Positions 9,091-17,201 of a DNA stretch of 64,000 bases are shown here, one piece after another (the first letter of the stretch is position 1; each line of letters starts with the position of its first letter). Location of the stretch: NCBI RefSeq assembly GCF_018614055.1, contig NZ_JAGGPB010000027.1:16685-80684 (forward strand), written 5' to 3'. The stretch is from Streptomyces sp. ISL-98. GTDB taxonomy: Bacteria > Actinomycetota > Actinomycetes > Streptomycetales > Streptomycetaceae. A model generated the notes under the pieces. That model did not search any database and was not told where the DNA came from. It worked only from the letters and a program-made list of their open reading frames with translations. The position numbers were made by a program, and so were the translations under genes.

Positions 9091-10119
9091 ATGAGCCGCC
9101 GCACGATGCAGTTGCCGTCCTGGCTGCCGATCGATCCGTACATCCTGGCGCTCATCGGGACGGTGGTCCTCGCGACACTGCTGCCGGCGTCCGGCACGGC
9201 GGCCGAGGCGGTCGGCGGGGCGTCCACCGGAGCGGTTGCGCTGCTGTTCTTCCTGTACGGCGCCCGGCTCTCCACCCGCGAGGCGCTCGACGGGCTGCGG
9301 CACTGGCGACTCCATCTGACGGTCCTGGCCTGTACGTTCGCGCTCTTCCCGCTGCTCGGCCTGGCCGCCAAGGGGCTCGTCCCGTACGTCCTCACTCCCC
9401 AGCTCTACGGCGGCCTCCTCTTTCTCTGCCTCGTCCCGTCGACCATCCAGTCCTCGATCGCCTTCACCTCCATCGCGCGCGGAAATGTGCCTGCGGCGAT
9501 CTGCGCGGGGTCCTTCTCCAGCCTCGTCGGGATCTTCCTCACCCCGCTGCTGGCGGCCCTGCTGATCGGCGGCGGAATGGGTGGCTTCTCCGCCGACTCG
9601 CTGCTGAAGATCGTCCTGCAACTGCTGCTGCCGTTCGTCGCGGGGCAGCTGCTGAGGCGCTGGGTGGGCGGCTTCCTGGTGCGGCACAAGAAGGCGCTCG
9701 GGTACGTGGACCGCGGCTCGATACTGCTCGTCGTCTACACCGCCTTCAGCCACGGCGTGACGGAGGGCATCTGGCGCCAGGTGAGCCCGGCCCGGCTCGG
9801 CGCGCTGCTGGGCGTCGAGGCGGTGCTGCTCGCGGCGATGCTGGCGCTGAGCTGGTACGGGGCGAAGCGGCTCGGCTTCGGGCGCGGCGACCGGATCGCG
9901 ATCCAGTTCGCGGGGTCGAAGAAGTCCCTGGCGGCGGGACTGCCGATGGCGAGTGTGCTGTTCGGGGCGGAGGCGAGCTTGGCGGTGCTGCCGTTGATGC
10001 TGTTCCACCAGATGCAGTTGATGGTGTGCGCGGTGATTGCGAAACGACGGGCGGGCGATGCGGTGCGGGAGGACGGGGCGGAGTCAGTTGCCTCCCGGCG
10101 GGTTTCGTTGGCTGGGTGA
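9091..10119 (+). CDS. Bile acid:sodium symporter-like membrane carrier (SBF-like)
   Basis: A polytopic inner-membrane carrier of 342 residues with about nine to ten hydrophobic segments. It resembles the SBF-like/PF13593 branch of the bile acid-sodium symporter superfamily, with the typical motifs FFLYGARLST, LVPSTIQSS (crossover motif) and FAGSKKSLAAG in the second repeat. I chose ATG 9091 over the in-frame GTG at 9082, although the GGAG is unusually close; the ATG at 9106 is also possible. It is probably controlled by the divergent LysR gene. Members of this branch carry various organic anions, so the substrate is open. A dispersed palindromic repeat begins 25 bases after its stop. Confidence 0.85.
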   Translation: MSRRTMQLPSWLPIDPYILALIGTVVLATLLPASGTAAEAVGGASTGAVALLFFLYGARLSTREALDGLRHWRLHLTVLACTFALFPLLGLAAKGLVPYVLTPQLYGGLLFLCLVPSTIQSSIAFTSIARGNVPAAICAGSFSSLVGIFLTPLLAALLIGGGMGGFSADSLLKIVLQLLLPFVAGQLLRRWVGGFLVRHKKALGYVDRGSILLVVYTAFSHGVTEGIWRQVSPARLGALLGVEAVLLAAMLALSWYGAKRLGFGRGDRIAIQFAGSKKSLAAGLPMASVLFGAEASLAVLPLMLFHQMQLMVCAVIAKRRAGDAVREDGAESVASRRVSLAG

Positions 10120-10144
10120 GCGCTGCGCGGGCTTGTTCCCCTAG

Positions 10145-10280
10145 CCGCCCCTTATCCCGAAGCTGGGGGGCAAGCCCCCAGGCCCCCGACGCCCTTCGGG
10201 CGTTTGAGGAGCGGGGTCTGGGGCAGAGCCCTCCGCGGCGGCAGCCGCAAATGTCACAGCCGGGAAGGGGCGGGTAGGGG
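10145..10280. repeat. Dispersed palindromic repeat, full-length intergenic copy
   Basis: The best-preserved copy in the window. CCGCCCCTTATCCCG at the left and CGGGAAGGGGCGGG at the right are near-perfect inverted ends. Inside are GGGGGCAAGCCCCC, the CGCCCTTCGGGCG hairpin followed by TTTGAGGAG, and the core GCGGCAGCCGCAAATGTCAC. It lies just after the symporter stop, and its hairpins could end or protect that transcript. Confidence 0.75.
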
Positions 10281-10384
10281 AACTGCGCCGCAGGCAACCC
10301 GCACCACGCCGCACCGCAGGGCACCCGCACCACACCCGCCCCCCACCCACGACGAACGCCGCCCCCACCTGGCAAAATCGCCAA

Positions 10385-10801
10385 GTGACTTCCGCGATAC
10401 GCCCCTTCGGTCCCCGCCCCTGTGCCCTCACCGTCTGCCGGGGCTGCTGCTGCGGTGACGCCCGCAAGCATCCGGGCACGGACCACGACGGCCAGCTGCG
10501 CCGCCTACGCGAGGCCGCCGACGCGTCCGGTGGGCGGCTCGCGGTGCGTACGAGCGAATGCCTCGGCCCGTGCGGTCAGGCCAACGTCGTAGTGGTCCAG
10601 CCCTCCACCGAGGGACGCCGCCGGGGCGGGCGCGCAGCCTGGGTCGGCTGGGCACTGGACGACGACTGTACGGACGACATCCTGGCCTGGGTCGCAGCCG
10701 GCGGCCCCGGCATCGCAAAGCCCCCGGCCACCCTGGCACTCCAGCTCATCCCCGCCCCGGCGGAAGCCAGGAGCCGGGCCCGGCGCGGGCAGCGGCGCTG
10801 A
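10385..10801 (+). CDS. Small thioredoxin-like [2Fe-2S] ferredoxin-domain protein
   Basis: A 138-residue protein beginning at GTG 10385. CRGCCCGD near residue 19 and ECLGPCGQANVVVVQ near residue 58 give the spaced Cys pairs of the thioredoxin-like [2Fe-2S] ferredoxin fold. The protein is likely cytosolic and may carry electrons or act as an accessory. CLGLC in the NuoE part of the formate dehydrogenase gene is the same kind of motif, but this protein is on the opposite strand and not part of that operon. The Arg-rich tail is not conserved in the fold. Partner unknown. Confidence 0.75.
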   Translation: MTSAIRPFGPRPCALTVCRGCCCGDARKHPGTDHDGQLRRLREAADASGGRLAVRTSECLGPCGQANVVVVQPSTEGRRRGGRAAWVGWALDDDCTDDILAWVAAGGPGIAKPPATLALQLIPAPAEARSRARRGQRR

Positions 10802-10837
10802 CGCAACGCCGCCCGTCGGCGCGACCTCGCGCCGACG

Positions 10838-11221
10838 TCAGCCGCCGCCCCGCCGCGCGGCCACCGCGTCGAAGAACGCCCAGCCGTCCACCGTCCTGAC
10901 CTGCGGATCATCCGTGTCCCAGCCGTCAGCCCCCGCTTCGTCGAGCAACGCCCTGACCGTGCCGGGCTCATGGAGATTGAGGTCGGCGCCGCGTGCCTTC
11001 CCGACAGACCCCGACGGCATATAACCGTCCGGCACCAGACGGCCCGGCCCGTCCTGAAACGTGATCAGGAGGCGTCCCCGCTCCCCGAAAGGGCGGATGT
11101 CGAGGATCTCGCAGCAGTCCAGGAACCGGCCTTCCTCGGCCCGGTGCCGGTGGGTAACCCACCACAGGAAGGTCTTGTCGTCGACCACCAGACGCCGGGA
11201 CTTCTTCTCACTGCGGGACAT
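10838..11221 (-). CDS. Hypothetical protein, 127 residues
   Basis: The frame has strong coding bias (third-position GC) and a clear ATG at 11221. The N-terminus is basic (MSRSEKKSRRL), followed by a beta-rich middle (DKTFLWWVTHRH, RLLITFQDGPGRLVPDGYMP) and a helical end. A similar opening is seen in small actinobacterial proteins of unknown function with a predicted integron-cassette-like fold, but I cannot assign a family. It is convergent with the ferredoxin-like gene and lies 110 bases beyond the end of fdhD, so it could be the distal member of that transcript. Confidence 0.7.
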   Translation of the reverse strand: MSRSEKKSRRLVVDDKTFLWWVTHRHRAEEGRFLDCCEILDIRPFGERGRLLITFQDGPGRLVPDGYMPSGSVGKARGADLNLHEPGTVRALLDEAGADGWDTDDPQVRTVDGWAFFDAVAARRGGG

Positions 11222-11331
11222 CCGGAGATGGTAGCCGCGGACGCCGCCCCGGATCCGGCCTTACGGAGAGCCCGGCCGACGCAGGGGGCGCTCCCCGCCG
11301 GCCGGGCCCGTATCCCGTGTCGCGGGGCGCG

Positions 11332-12171
11332 TCAGACCCCGGTGTGCAGGGCGATGCGCTCGTCGCCCGCGTACACGTTCATGTTCGGCCCGCGCAGGAA
11401 ACCGACCAGCGTCAGACCGGTCTCGGCCGCCAGGTCCACGGCCAGGGACGAAGGCGCGGAGACCGCAGCGAGGACCGGGATACCGGCCATCACCGCCTTC
11501 TGCGCGAGCTCGAAGGACGCCCGCCCCGACACCAGCAGAACCGCACGCGACAGCGGCAGGCGGCCGTCCTGAAGTGCCCGCCCCACGAGCTTGTCGACCG
11601 CGTTGTGCCGGCCGACGTCCTCCCGTACGTCGAGCAGCTCGCCCGCCTCCGAGAACAGCGCGGCCGCATGCAGACCCCCGGTCCTGTCGAACACCTGCTG
11701 TGCCGCGCGCAGCCGGTCGGGGAGGCCGGCAAGCAGCTCGGGTGTGAGACGGACCGGCGGAGTATCGGCGATCGGGAAGCGGGCGGTGGTGCGTACCGCG
11801 TCGAGACTGGCCTTGCCGCACAGGCCGCACGAGGACGTCGTGTAGACGTTGCGCTCAAGAGTGATGTCCGGGACCGGGACACCCGGAGCGAGCTTCACAT
11901 CCACCACGTTGTACGTATTTGTGCCGTCCTCGGTGGCGCCCGCGCAGTACACGATCGACTGCACGTCGTCGGCGGCGCCGAGCACGCCCTCGCTCACCAG
12001 GAAGCCCGCCGCGAGCGCGAAGTCGTCGCCCGGCGTCCGCATGGTGATGGCGAGCGGCTTGCCGTTCAGCCGGATTTCGAGGGGCTCCTCGGCGACCAGC
12101 GTGTCGGGACGCGTCGTGACCGCCCCGTCCCTGACACGGATGACGCGGCGGCGCTCGGTGACCCGTCCCAT
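11332..12171 (-). CDS. fdhD: Formate dehydrogenase accessory sulfurtransferase FdhD
   Basis: FdhD moves sulfur from a cysteine desulfurase to the molybdenum cofactor, which formate dehydrogenase needs for activity. The catalytic cysteine loop SSCGLCGK is present near residue 115. The cofactor/GDP-binding signatures EDVGRHNAVDKLVG and LVSGRASFELAQKA follow. The length of 279 residues from ATG 12171 is normal; an in-frame GTG at 12186 would add five residues. It is the last gene of the formate dehydrogenase operon, 58 bases after the iron-sulfur subunit, which fixes its role. Confidence 0.95.
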   Translation of the reverse strand: MGRVTERRRVIRVRDGAVTTRPDTLVAEEPLEIRLNGKPLAITMRTPGDDFALAAGFLVSEGVLGAADDVQSIVYCAGATEDGTNTYNVVDVKLAPGVPVPDITLERNVYTTSSCGLCGKASLDAVRTTARFPIADTPPVRLTPELLAGLPDRLRAAQQVFDRTGGLHAAALFSEAGELLDVREDVGRHNAVDKLVGRALQDGRLPLSRAVLLVSGRASFELAQKAVMAGIPVLAAVSAPSSLAVDLAAETGLTLVGFLRGPNMNVYAGDERIALHTGV

Positions 12172-12229
12172 GATGATCAGTCCCACTTCTTCAAGTCATT
12201 CGAGTCTTCGAGTCTTCAGGGCGTCGAGA

Positions 12230-13087
12230 TCAGCGCTGTTGTACGTGCTGGTAGCCGAAACGGCCCTTGATGCACAGATTGCCGTGGGTCACCGGGTTGT
12301 CGTGCGGTGAGGTGACCTTGACGATCTCATTCTCCTGCACGTGCAGGGTGAGGTTGCAGCCGACGCCGCAGTACGCGCACACGGTCGTCGTCTCCGTCTG
12401 GGACGCCTCGTCCCAGGTCCCGGCCGCGCGCATGTCGAACTCCGACTTGAAGCTGAGCGCGCCGGTCGGGCAGACCTCGATGCAGTTGCCGCAGTACACG
12501 CATGCGGAGTCGGTCAGCGCGGCGTCGTGCTCGACGGAGATGCGGGCGTCGAAGCCGCGGCCCGCGACGGCGATGGCGAAGGTGTTCTGCCACTGCTCGC
12601 CGCACGCGTCCACGCACTTGTAGCAGAGGATGCACTTGTCGTAGTCGCGGACGTACAGGTCGTTGTCGATCTTGGGCTGTTCGTTGAGACGGGCGGCGTC
12701 CGGGCCGAAGCGGTCGGGCTTCGCCTCGTACTCCTTGATCCACTCGGCGGCGCGCGGCGTCGTGGAAAGATCCGTCGACGATGCGAGCAGCTCCAGCACG
12801 ATCTTCCGGCTGTGCCGGGCGCGCTCGGTGTCCGTACGCACCACCATGCCGGGCTCGGCGCGGCGCGAGCAGGCCGGTGCGAGCGTACGGGCGCCCTCGA
12901 CCTCGACGACGCACACCCGGCAGGCGTTCTTGGGAGTGAGGGTGTCGCCCTGGCACAGGGTCGGTATGTCCTGGCCTGCGGCTCGGCAGGCGTCGAGGAT
13001 CGTGGACCCCTCCGGGACGCGGGTCTCGGCCCCGTCGAGAGTGAACTCGATGAGCCTGCGCGGCGGTTGAAGCGGAATCGCGGTCAT
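12230..13087 (-). CDS. Formate dehydrogenase iron-sulfur subunit carrying the cofactor-proximal [4Fe-4S] segment
   Basis: 285 residues, an electron-transfer subunit. Cys45/56/59/73 form a plant-type [2Fe-2S] site. Cys152/155/158/162 and Cys196/199/202/206 form two ferredoxin-type [4Fe-4S] sites. The tail (about residues 236-285) holds Cys237/240/244/272 and Lys274 in CAYCGVGC...LCIKGRFG. In one-piece formate dehydrogenases this is the [4Fe-4S] and conserved Lys segment at the start of the molybdopterin domain. Here it is separated from that domain, which is encoded by the gene at 15270-17201. Its ATG overlaps the NuoEF stop by four bases (ATGA), so the subunits are translated in step. Confidence 0.92.
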   Translation of the reverse strand: MTAIPLQPPRRLIEFTLDGAETRVPEGSTILDACRAAGQDIPTLCQGDTLTPKNACRVCVVEVEGARTLAPACSRRAEPGMVVRTDTERARHSRKIVLELLASSTDLSTTPRAAEWIKEYEAKPDRFGPDAARLNEQPKIDNDLYVRDYDKCILCYKCVDACGEQWQNTFAIAVAGRGFDARISVEHDAALTDSACVYCGNCIEVCPTGALSFKSEFDMRAAGTWDEASQTETTTVCAYCGVGCNLTLHVQENEIVKVTSPHDNPVTHGNLCIKGRFGYQHVQQR

Positions 13088-15279
13088 TCGAAGGCTCCCA
13101 AGCGGTCGATGGCGGACTCGACGGCGTTCCAGGCGGTCTGTCCGAGACCGCAGATCGAGGCGTCCCGCATGGCTCCGCCGACCTCACGGAGCAGCGCGAT
13201 GTCTCCGGCGGCGGCAGCGCCCGTACGGTCCTTGATCCGGTGCAGCGCCTCCTCCTGCCGTACGGTGCCGACCCTGCAGGGCACGCACTGCCCGCACGAT
13301 TCGTCACGGAAGAACTCGGCGATGCGGAGCAGGATGGCGGGCAGCTCCACGGTGTCGTCCAGGACCAGGACCACGCCTGAGCCGAGGGTGGCGCCGGCGG
13401 CGCGCGTGCCTTCGAAGGTGAGGGGGATGTCGAGCTCGTCGGGGCGTACGAAGCCGCCGGCGGCCCCGCCGAGGAGGATCGCCCGGAGGACGGTGGGCGG
13501 GCCGGCCAGTTCGAGGAGCTCGCGCAGGGTGGCGCCGAAGGGCAGCTCGTAGATGCCGGGGCGGTCCACCTGGCCGGAGACGCAGAAGAGTTTGGTGCCG
13601 GTGGAGGATTCGGTGCCGGTGCGGGCGTAGGCGGCGGCACCTTCGGTCAGGATCGGGAGCACGTTGACCAGCGTCTCCACATTGTTGACGGCGGTCGGCT
13701 TTCCGAAGAGGCCCTTCTCGACGGGGAAGGGGGGCTTGGAGCGGGGTTCGCCCCGCTGCCCCTCGATGGAGTTGAAGATCGCGGTCTCTTCGCCGCAGAT
13801 GTACGCGCCCGCGCCGCGGCGGATCTCGATGTCGAAGGCGTACCCGTGGCCGAGGACGTCGCTGCCGAGGAAGCCGCGCAGCCTGGCCTGGGCAATGGCG
13901 TGACTGAGCCTTTCGTACGCTCGCGGGTACTCGCCGCGCAGGTAGAGGTAGCCGTGGTGGGCGCCGGTGGCGTACCCGGCGATGGTCATGGCTTCGACGA
14001 GGGCGTACGGATCGCCCTCCATCAGGACCCGGTCCTTGAAGGTGCCGGGCTCGCTCTCGTCGGCGTTGCAGACGAGGTAGTGCGGGTGATCGGGCCGGCG
14101 GGAGGTGGCGTCCCACTTCCGCCCGGTGGGAAACGCGGCCCCGCCCCGCCCGACGAGCCCGGCGTCGAGCACCTCCCGGACGACCCCGGCGGGCCCGAGC
14201 GCGAACGCCCGCCGGAGAGCGGCGTATCCGCCTTCGGCGCGGTAACTGTCGAGGCTGTACGGATCTACGCTCCCGATCCGCCGCAGGAGTACGAGTCCGG
14301 GGTCGCCGAATTGGGGCACGGCGGTGGCGGCGGGGGGCTCGGGGGGTGCGGTCTCGGGGGCGCGGGTGGCGAGGTCGACGGCGTGGGGGGAGGCGGGGGC
14401 GATGACGGCGGCGGCGCGGGGACGGGGGGCGGTGGCCGGCGTTGCGGCTGACCCGGTCGGCGCGGAGCTGCCGCTTCCCCGTCTGGGGCCCCGCCCCGTC
14501 CCGCTCTCCCCCTCCGACGGGCCGGGGGCTTGCCCCCGGTTTCGGGAAGGGGCGGGGTGGGGGAATGCCTCGGCCTCCGCCGCAGCCCCCGCCAACGCGG
14601 CACCGCCGCCCCGGACTTCGAGGCCGGGCCGGGGGTCAGCGCCCGCCCCTGTCCCGGAGCCCAGCCCGAGATCAGGGCTCGCTCCCGGCCCGGGGGCACA
14701 GCCCGCGCCTGCTCTGGGTTCCGCGCCTGCTCCGGGTTCCGCGCCTGCTCCGGGCTCCGCCCCTGCACCGGGCTCCACCCCCGCCTGAAGCAGCAGCGCC
14801 GCCGGCCCCCGTTCGCACAGCCCCAGGCACGGGCTCGGTTGCCACACCGTGCCCCCCGCAGCCGTGCCCGCCGCGCCCAGGCGTTCCTCCAGGTTCGCGC
14901 ACAGTGCCGCCGCGCCGCGTGTCGCGCAGGCCAGGTCCGTGCAGACGTGGAGGACCTTCGCCGGGCGTGGCTTCACCGAGAACATCGCGTAGAAGGTGGC
15001 CACCCCGTACGCCTCCGCCGGCGGCACCGTGAGCCGTCGGCAGATGTAGTCCAGGGCGCCTTCGCTCAGCCACCCCACCCGGTCGTTCACCGCGTGCAGC
15101 GCCGGGAGGAGGAGGTCACGACGTTCTCGCGCCGCCGACCCGCCGCGCGCCCAGCGCAGGTCCGTTCCGGTCGTCGTGCGGTCGGCGCCCTCCCAGCCCG
15201 AGGCGGGCGGGCCCAACAGCTCGTCCACCGCCGACCGTTCCTCGTCCGTGGGCTCCGCGTCCCTGTACTTCAGGTCCAT
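13084..15279 (-). CDS. Formate dehydrogenase diaphorase subunit, NuoE-NuoF fusion
   Basis: 731 residues from ATG 15279, which overlaps the end of the catalytic gene by 10 bases. Residues about 50-165 are NuoE-like with Cys113/118/151/155 for a [2Fe-2S] cluster. Residues about 326-731 are NuoF-like: GRGGAAFPTGRKW (FMN/NADH site), GEETAIFNSIEG, and ESCGQCVPCRVGT with a later ICGLG Cys for a [4Fe-4S] cluster. It passes electrons from the molybdenum centre to NAD+. The linker of about 160 residues is Ala/Gly/Pro-rich and contains GAGAEP repeats and a copy of the dispersed palindromic repeat. Longer upstream starts in this frame lie inside the catalytic gene and are rejected. Confidence 0.93.
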   Translation of the reverse strand: MDLKYRDAEPTDEERSAVDELLGPPASGWEGADRTTTGTDLRWARGGSAARERRDLLLPALHAVNDRVGWLSEGALDYICRRLTVPPAEAYGVATFYAMFSVKPRPAKVLHVCTDLACATRGAAALCANLEERLGAAGTAAGGTVWQPSPCLGLCERGPAALLLQAGVEPGAGAEPGAGAEPGAGAEPRAGAGCAPGPGASPDLGLGSGTGAGADPRPGLEVRGGGAALAGAAAEAEAFPHPAPSRNRGQAPGPSEGESGTGRGPRRGSGSSAPTGSAATPATAPRPRAAAVIAPASPHAVDLATRAPETAPPEPPAATAVPQFGDPGLVLLRRIGSVDPYSLDSYRAEGGYAALRRAFALGPAGVVREVLDAGLVGRGGAAFPTGRKWDATSRRPDHPHYLVCNADESEPGTFKDRVLMEGDPYALVEAMTIAGYATGAHHGYLYLRGEYPRAYERLSHAIAQARLRGFLGSDVLGHGYAFDIEIRRGAGAYICGEETAIFNSIEGQRGEPRSKPPFPVEKGLFGKPTAVNNVETLVNVLPILTEGAAAYARTGTESSTGTKLFCVSGQVDRPGIYELPFGATLRELLELAGPPTVLRAILLGGAAGGFVRPDELDIPLTFEGTRAAGATLGSGVVLVLDDTVELPAILLRIAEFFRDESCGQCVPCRVGTVRQEEALHRIKDRTGAAAAGDIALLREVGGAMRDASICGLGQTAWNAVESAIDRLGAFE
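14512..14566. repeat. Dispersed palindromic repeat, copy inside the NuoE-NuoF linker
   Basis: GGGGGCTTGCCCCCGG followed by TTTCGGGAAGGGGCGGGGTG. It has the same hairpin and the same GGGAAGGGGCGGG end as the intergenic copies and is read in frame as protein on the minus strand. Confidence 0.72.
14700..14780. repeat. Coding 18-bp tandem repeat in the NuoE-NuoF linker
   Basis: The unit GTTCCGCGCCTGCTCCGG is repeated about four times with small changes. On the minus strand it encodes GAGAEP hexapeptides that follow the NuoE domain. Confidence 0.8.
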
Positions 15280-17201
15280 GCCGGCACCAGCTTCTCCACT
15301 CGTATCGCCGAAGCCTTGAACTCGGCCGTCCCGGCGATCGGGCAGTTCGCCTCGATCGTGAGCTGATTGGTGTCGACCTCGTCGGGAAAGTGCATGGTCA
15401 TGAAGGCCAGTCCTGGCCGCAGCCCCGGATCGACCCACACCGGCGCGGTCACGACGCCGCGCCGGGACGAGACCCGGACCTCCTCGCCCACCTCGACGCC
15501 GTACGCCGCCGCGTCCTCCGGGCTCAGCTCGATGTACTCACCGCGCCGCAGCGGGGACGCGAAACTGCCGCTCTGAACGCCGGTGTTGTACGAGTCGAGG
15601 CGCCGACCTGTCGTCAGCCGCAGCGGGTAGTCCTCGTCCGTCAGGTCTACCGGCGGGTCGTGTGCCACCAGGCCGAAGGGAGCGGCCGGTCCCCGCCGCG
15701 CCGGGTCCGTCTCCCACAGTCGTGCGTGCAGGAAGCTCGACGGCAGGCGGTCCGTGTCGGGGCACGGCCACTGCAGCCCCTGGTGCTGTTCCAGGCGGTC
15801 GTACGTCATGCCGTAGTGGTCGGGGGAGAGGTCCCGCAGTTCGTTCCAGACGGCTTCGGAGTCGGCGAACTTCCAGGCGTGGCCCAGCCGTTCCGCCATC
15901 GCGCAGATGATCGCGATGTCCTCGCGCGCCTCGCCCGGCGGGACAAGAGCGGCCCGTACACGCTGCACGCGCCGCTCGCTGTTCGTTGTCGTGCCTTCCG
16001 TCTCCGCCCACGCCGCCGTCGCCGGGAGCACGACGTCCGCCATTTCCGCGGTCTTCGTCAGGAAGATGTCCTGGACGACGAGATGGTCCAGGGCGGCAAG
16101 CCTGCGCGTCGCCTGTTCGCTGTCGGCCTCCGACTGCGCCGGGTTCTCGCCGATGCAATAGACGGCGCGCAGTTCGCGGCTCTCCATCGCCTCGAACATC
16201 TCCGTCAGCGTCATGCCGTACCTGGGCGGGATGACGGTGTTCCAGGTCCGTTCGAACTTGGCCCGCGCCACCGGGTCGAGGATGTCCTGGAAGCCGGGCA
16301 GCCGGTTCGGGATGGCGCCCATGTCGCCGCCGCCCTGCACATTGTTCTGGCCGCGCAGGGGCTGGACCCCGGAGCCGTACCGGCCGACATGCCCGGTGAG
16401 CAATGACAGATTGATCAGCGCTCGCACATTGTCCGTGCCGTTGTGGTGCTCGGTGATGCCCAACGTCCAGCACAACTGTGCGCGTTCGGCTGTCGCGTAC
16501 GCATGTGCCAGCTCTCGGATCGCCTCCGCCGGGACACCCGTCACCTTCTCCGCCGCCGTCAGTGTCCATGGCTCGACCAGGTCGGCATACTCCTCGAACC
16601 CCGTCGTCGCCCGCTCCACGAACGCCCGGTTCACCAGCCCCGCGTGGATGATCTCGCGCCCGATCGCATGGGCCAGCGGGATGTCGGTGCCCACGTTCAG
16701 GCCCAGCCAGCTCTCCGCCCATTCGGCGGTCGACGTGCGGCGCGGATCGACGGCGTACATCGGAGCGCCGTTCCTGATGCCCTTCAGTACGTGCTGGAAG
16801 AAGATGGGGTGGGCGAAGCGGGCGTTGGAGCCCCACATCACGATCAGGTCGGTGTGCTCGACCTCTTCGTACGAGGAGGTGCCGCCGCCCGAGCCGAAGG
16901 CTGCCGACAGGCCCGCCACACTGGGCGCGTGGCACGTCCGGTTGCACGAGTCGACGTTGTTGGTGCCCATGACCACGCGTGTGAACTTCTGGGCGACGTA
17001 ATTCATCTCGTTGGTCGCGCGGGCGCAGGACAGCATGGCGAAGGCGTCAGGGCCGTACGTGTCCGTCGCCCGCCGGAATCCGGTCGCGGCCCGCTCCAGC
17101 GCCTCGTCCCAAGTCGCTTGCCTCAGCGTGCCGTTGGAGTCACGTACGAGCGGGTGGGCCAGCCGTGTGTACTGCTTCGGCTGCCTGTCTTTCTTCTTCA
17201 C
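15270..17201 (-). CDS. Formate dehydrogenase catalytic subunit (bis-MGD molybdenum domain, Cys form)
   Basis: 643 residues from GTG 17201, which overlaps the stop of the preceding reductase gene (GTGA). It belongs to the molybdopterin oxidoreductase family. The active-site segment is CNRTCHAPSVAGL, where E. coli FdhF has selenocysteine in front of HGPSVAGL; this enzyme therefore uses Cys. Cofactor-binding motifs include RGQNNVQGGGDMG, ENPAQSEAD and AETEGTTTNSERRVQ. The usual N-terminal [4Fe-4S] segment is absent and is found at the end of the iron-sulfur subunit. The C-terminal cofactor domain is present (LRLTTGRRLDSYNTG). With NuoEF it should oxidise formate to CO2 with NAD+ in the cytosol. 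No Tat signal is present. Confidence 0.93.
   Translation of the reverse strand: MKKKDRQPKQYTRLAHPLVRDSNGTLRQATWDEALERAATGFRRATDTYGPDAFAMLSCARATNEMNYVAQKFTRVVMGTNNVDSCNRTCHAPSVAGLSAAFGSGGGTSSYEEVEHTDLIVMWGSNARFAHPIFFQHVLKGIRNGAPMYAVDPRRTSTAEWAESWLGLNVGTDIPLAHAIGREIIHAGLVNRAFVERATTGFEEYADLVEPWTLTAAEKVTGVPAEAIRELAHAYATAERAQLCWTLGITEHHNGTDNVRALINLSLLTGHVGRYGSGVQPLRGQNNVQGGGDMGAIPNRLPGFQDILDPVARAKFERTWNTVIPPRYGMTLTEMFEAMESRELRAVYCIGENPAQSEADSEQATRRLAALDHLVVQDIFLTKTAEMADVVLPATAAWAETEGTTTNSERRVQRVRAALVPPGEAREDIAIICAMAERLGHAWKFADSEAVWNELRDLSPDHYGMTYDRLEQHQGLQWPCPDTDRLPSSFLHARLWETDPARRGPAAPFGLVAHDPPVDLTDEDYPLRLTTGRRLDSYNTGVQSGSFASPLRRGEYIELSPEDAAAYGVEVGEEVRVSSRRGVVTAPVWVDPGLRPGLAFMTMHFPDEVDTNQLTIEANCPIAGTAEFKASAIRVEKLVPAWT

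Noticed and set aside
15280..15438. Longer start for the NuoE-NuoF gene
   Set aside because: The added 53 residues lie inside the formate dehydrogenase gene and read as its shadow (Arg/His-rich). ATG 15279 fits the overlap pattern of the operon.
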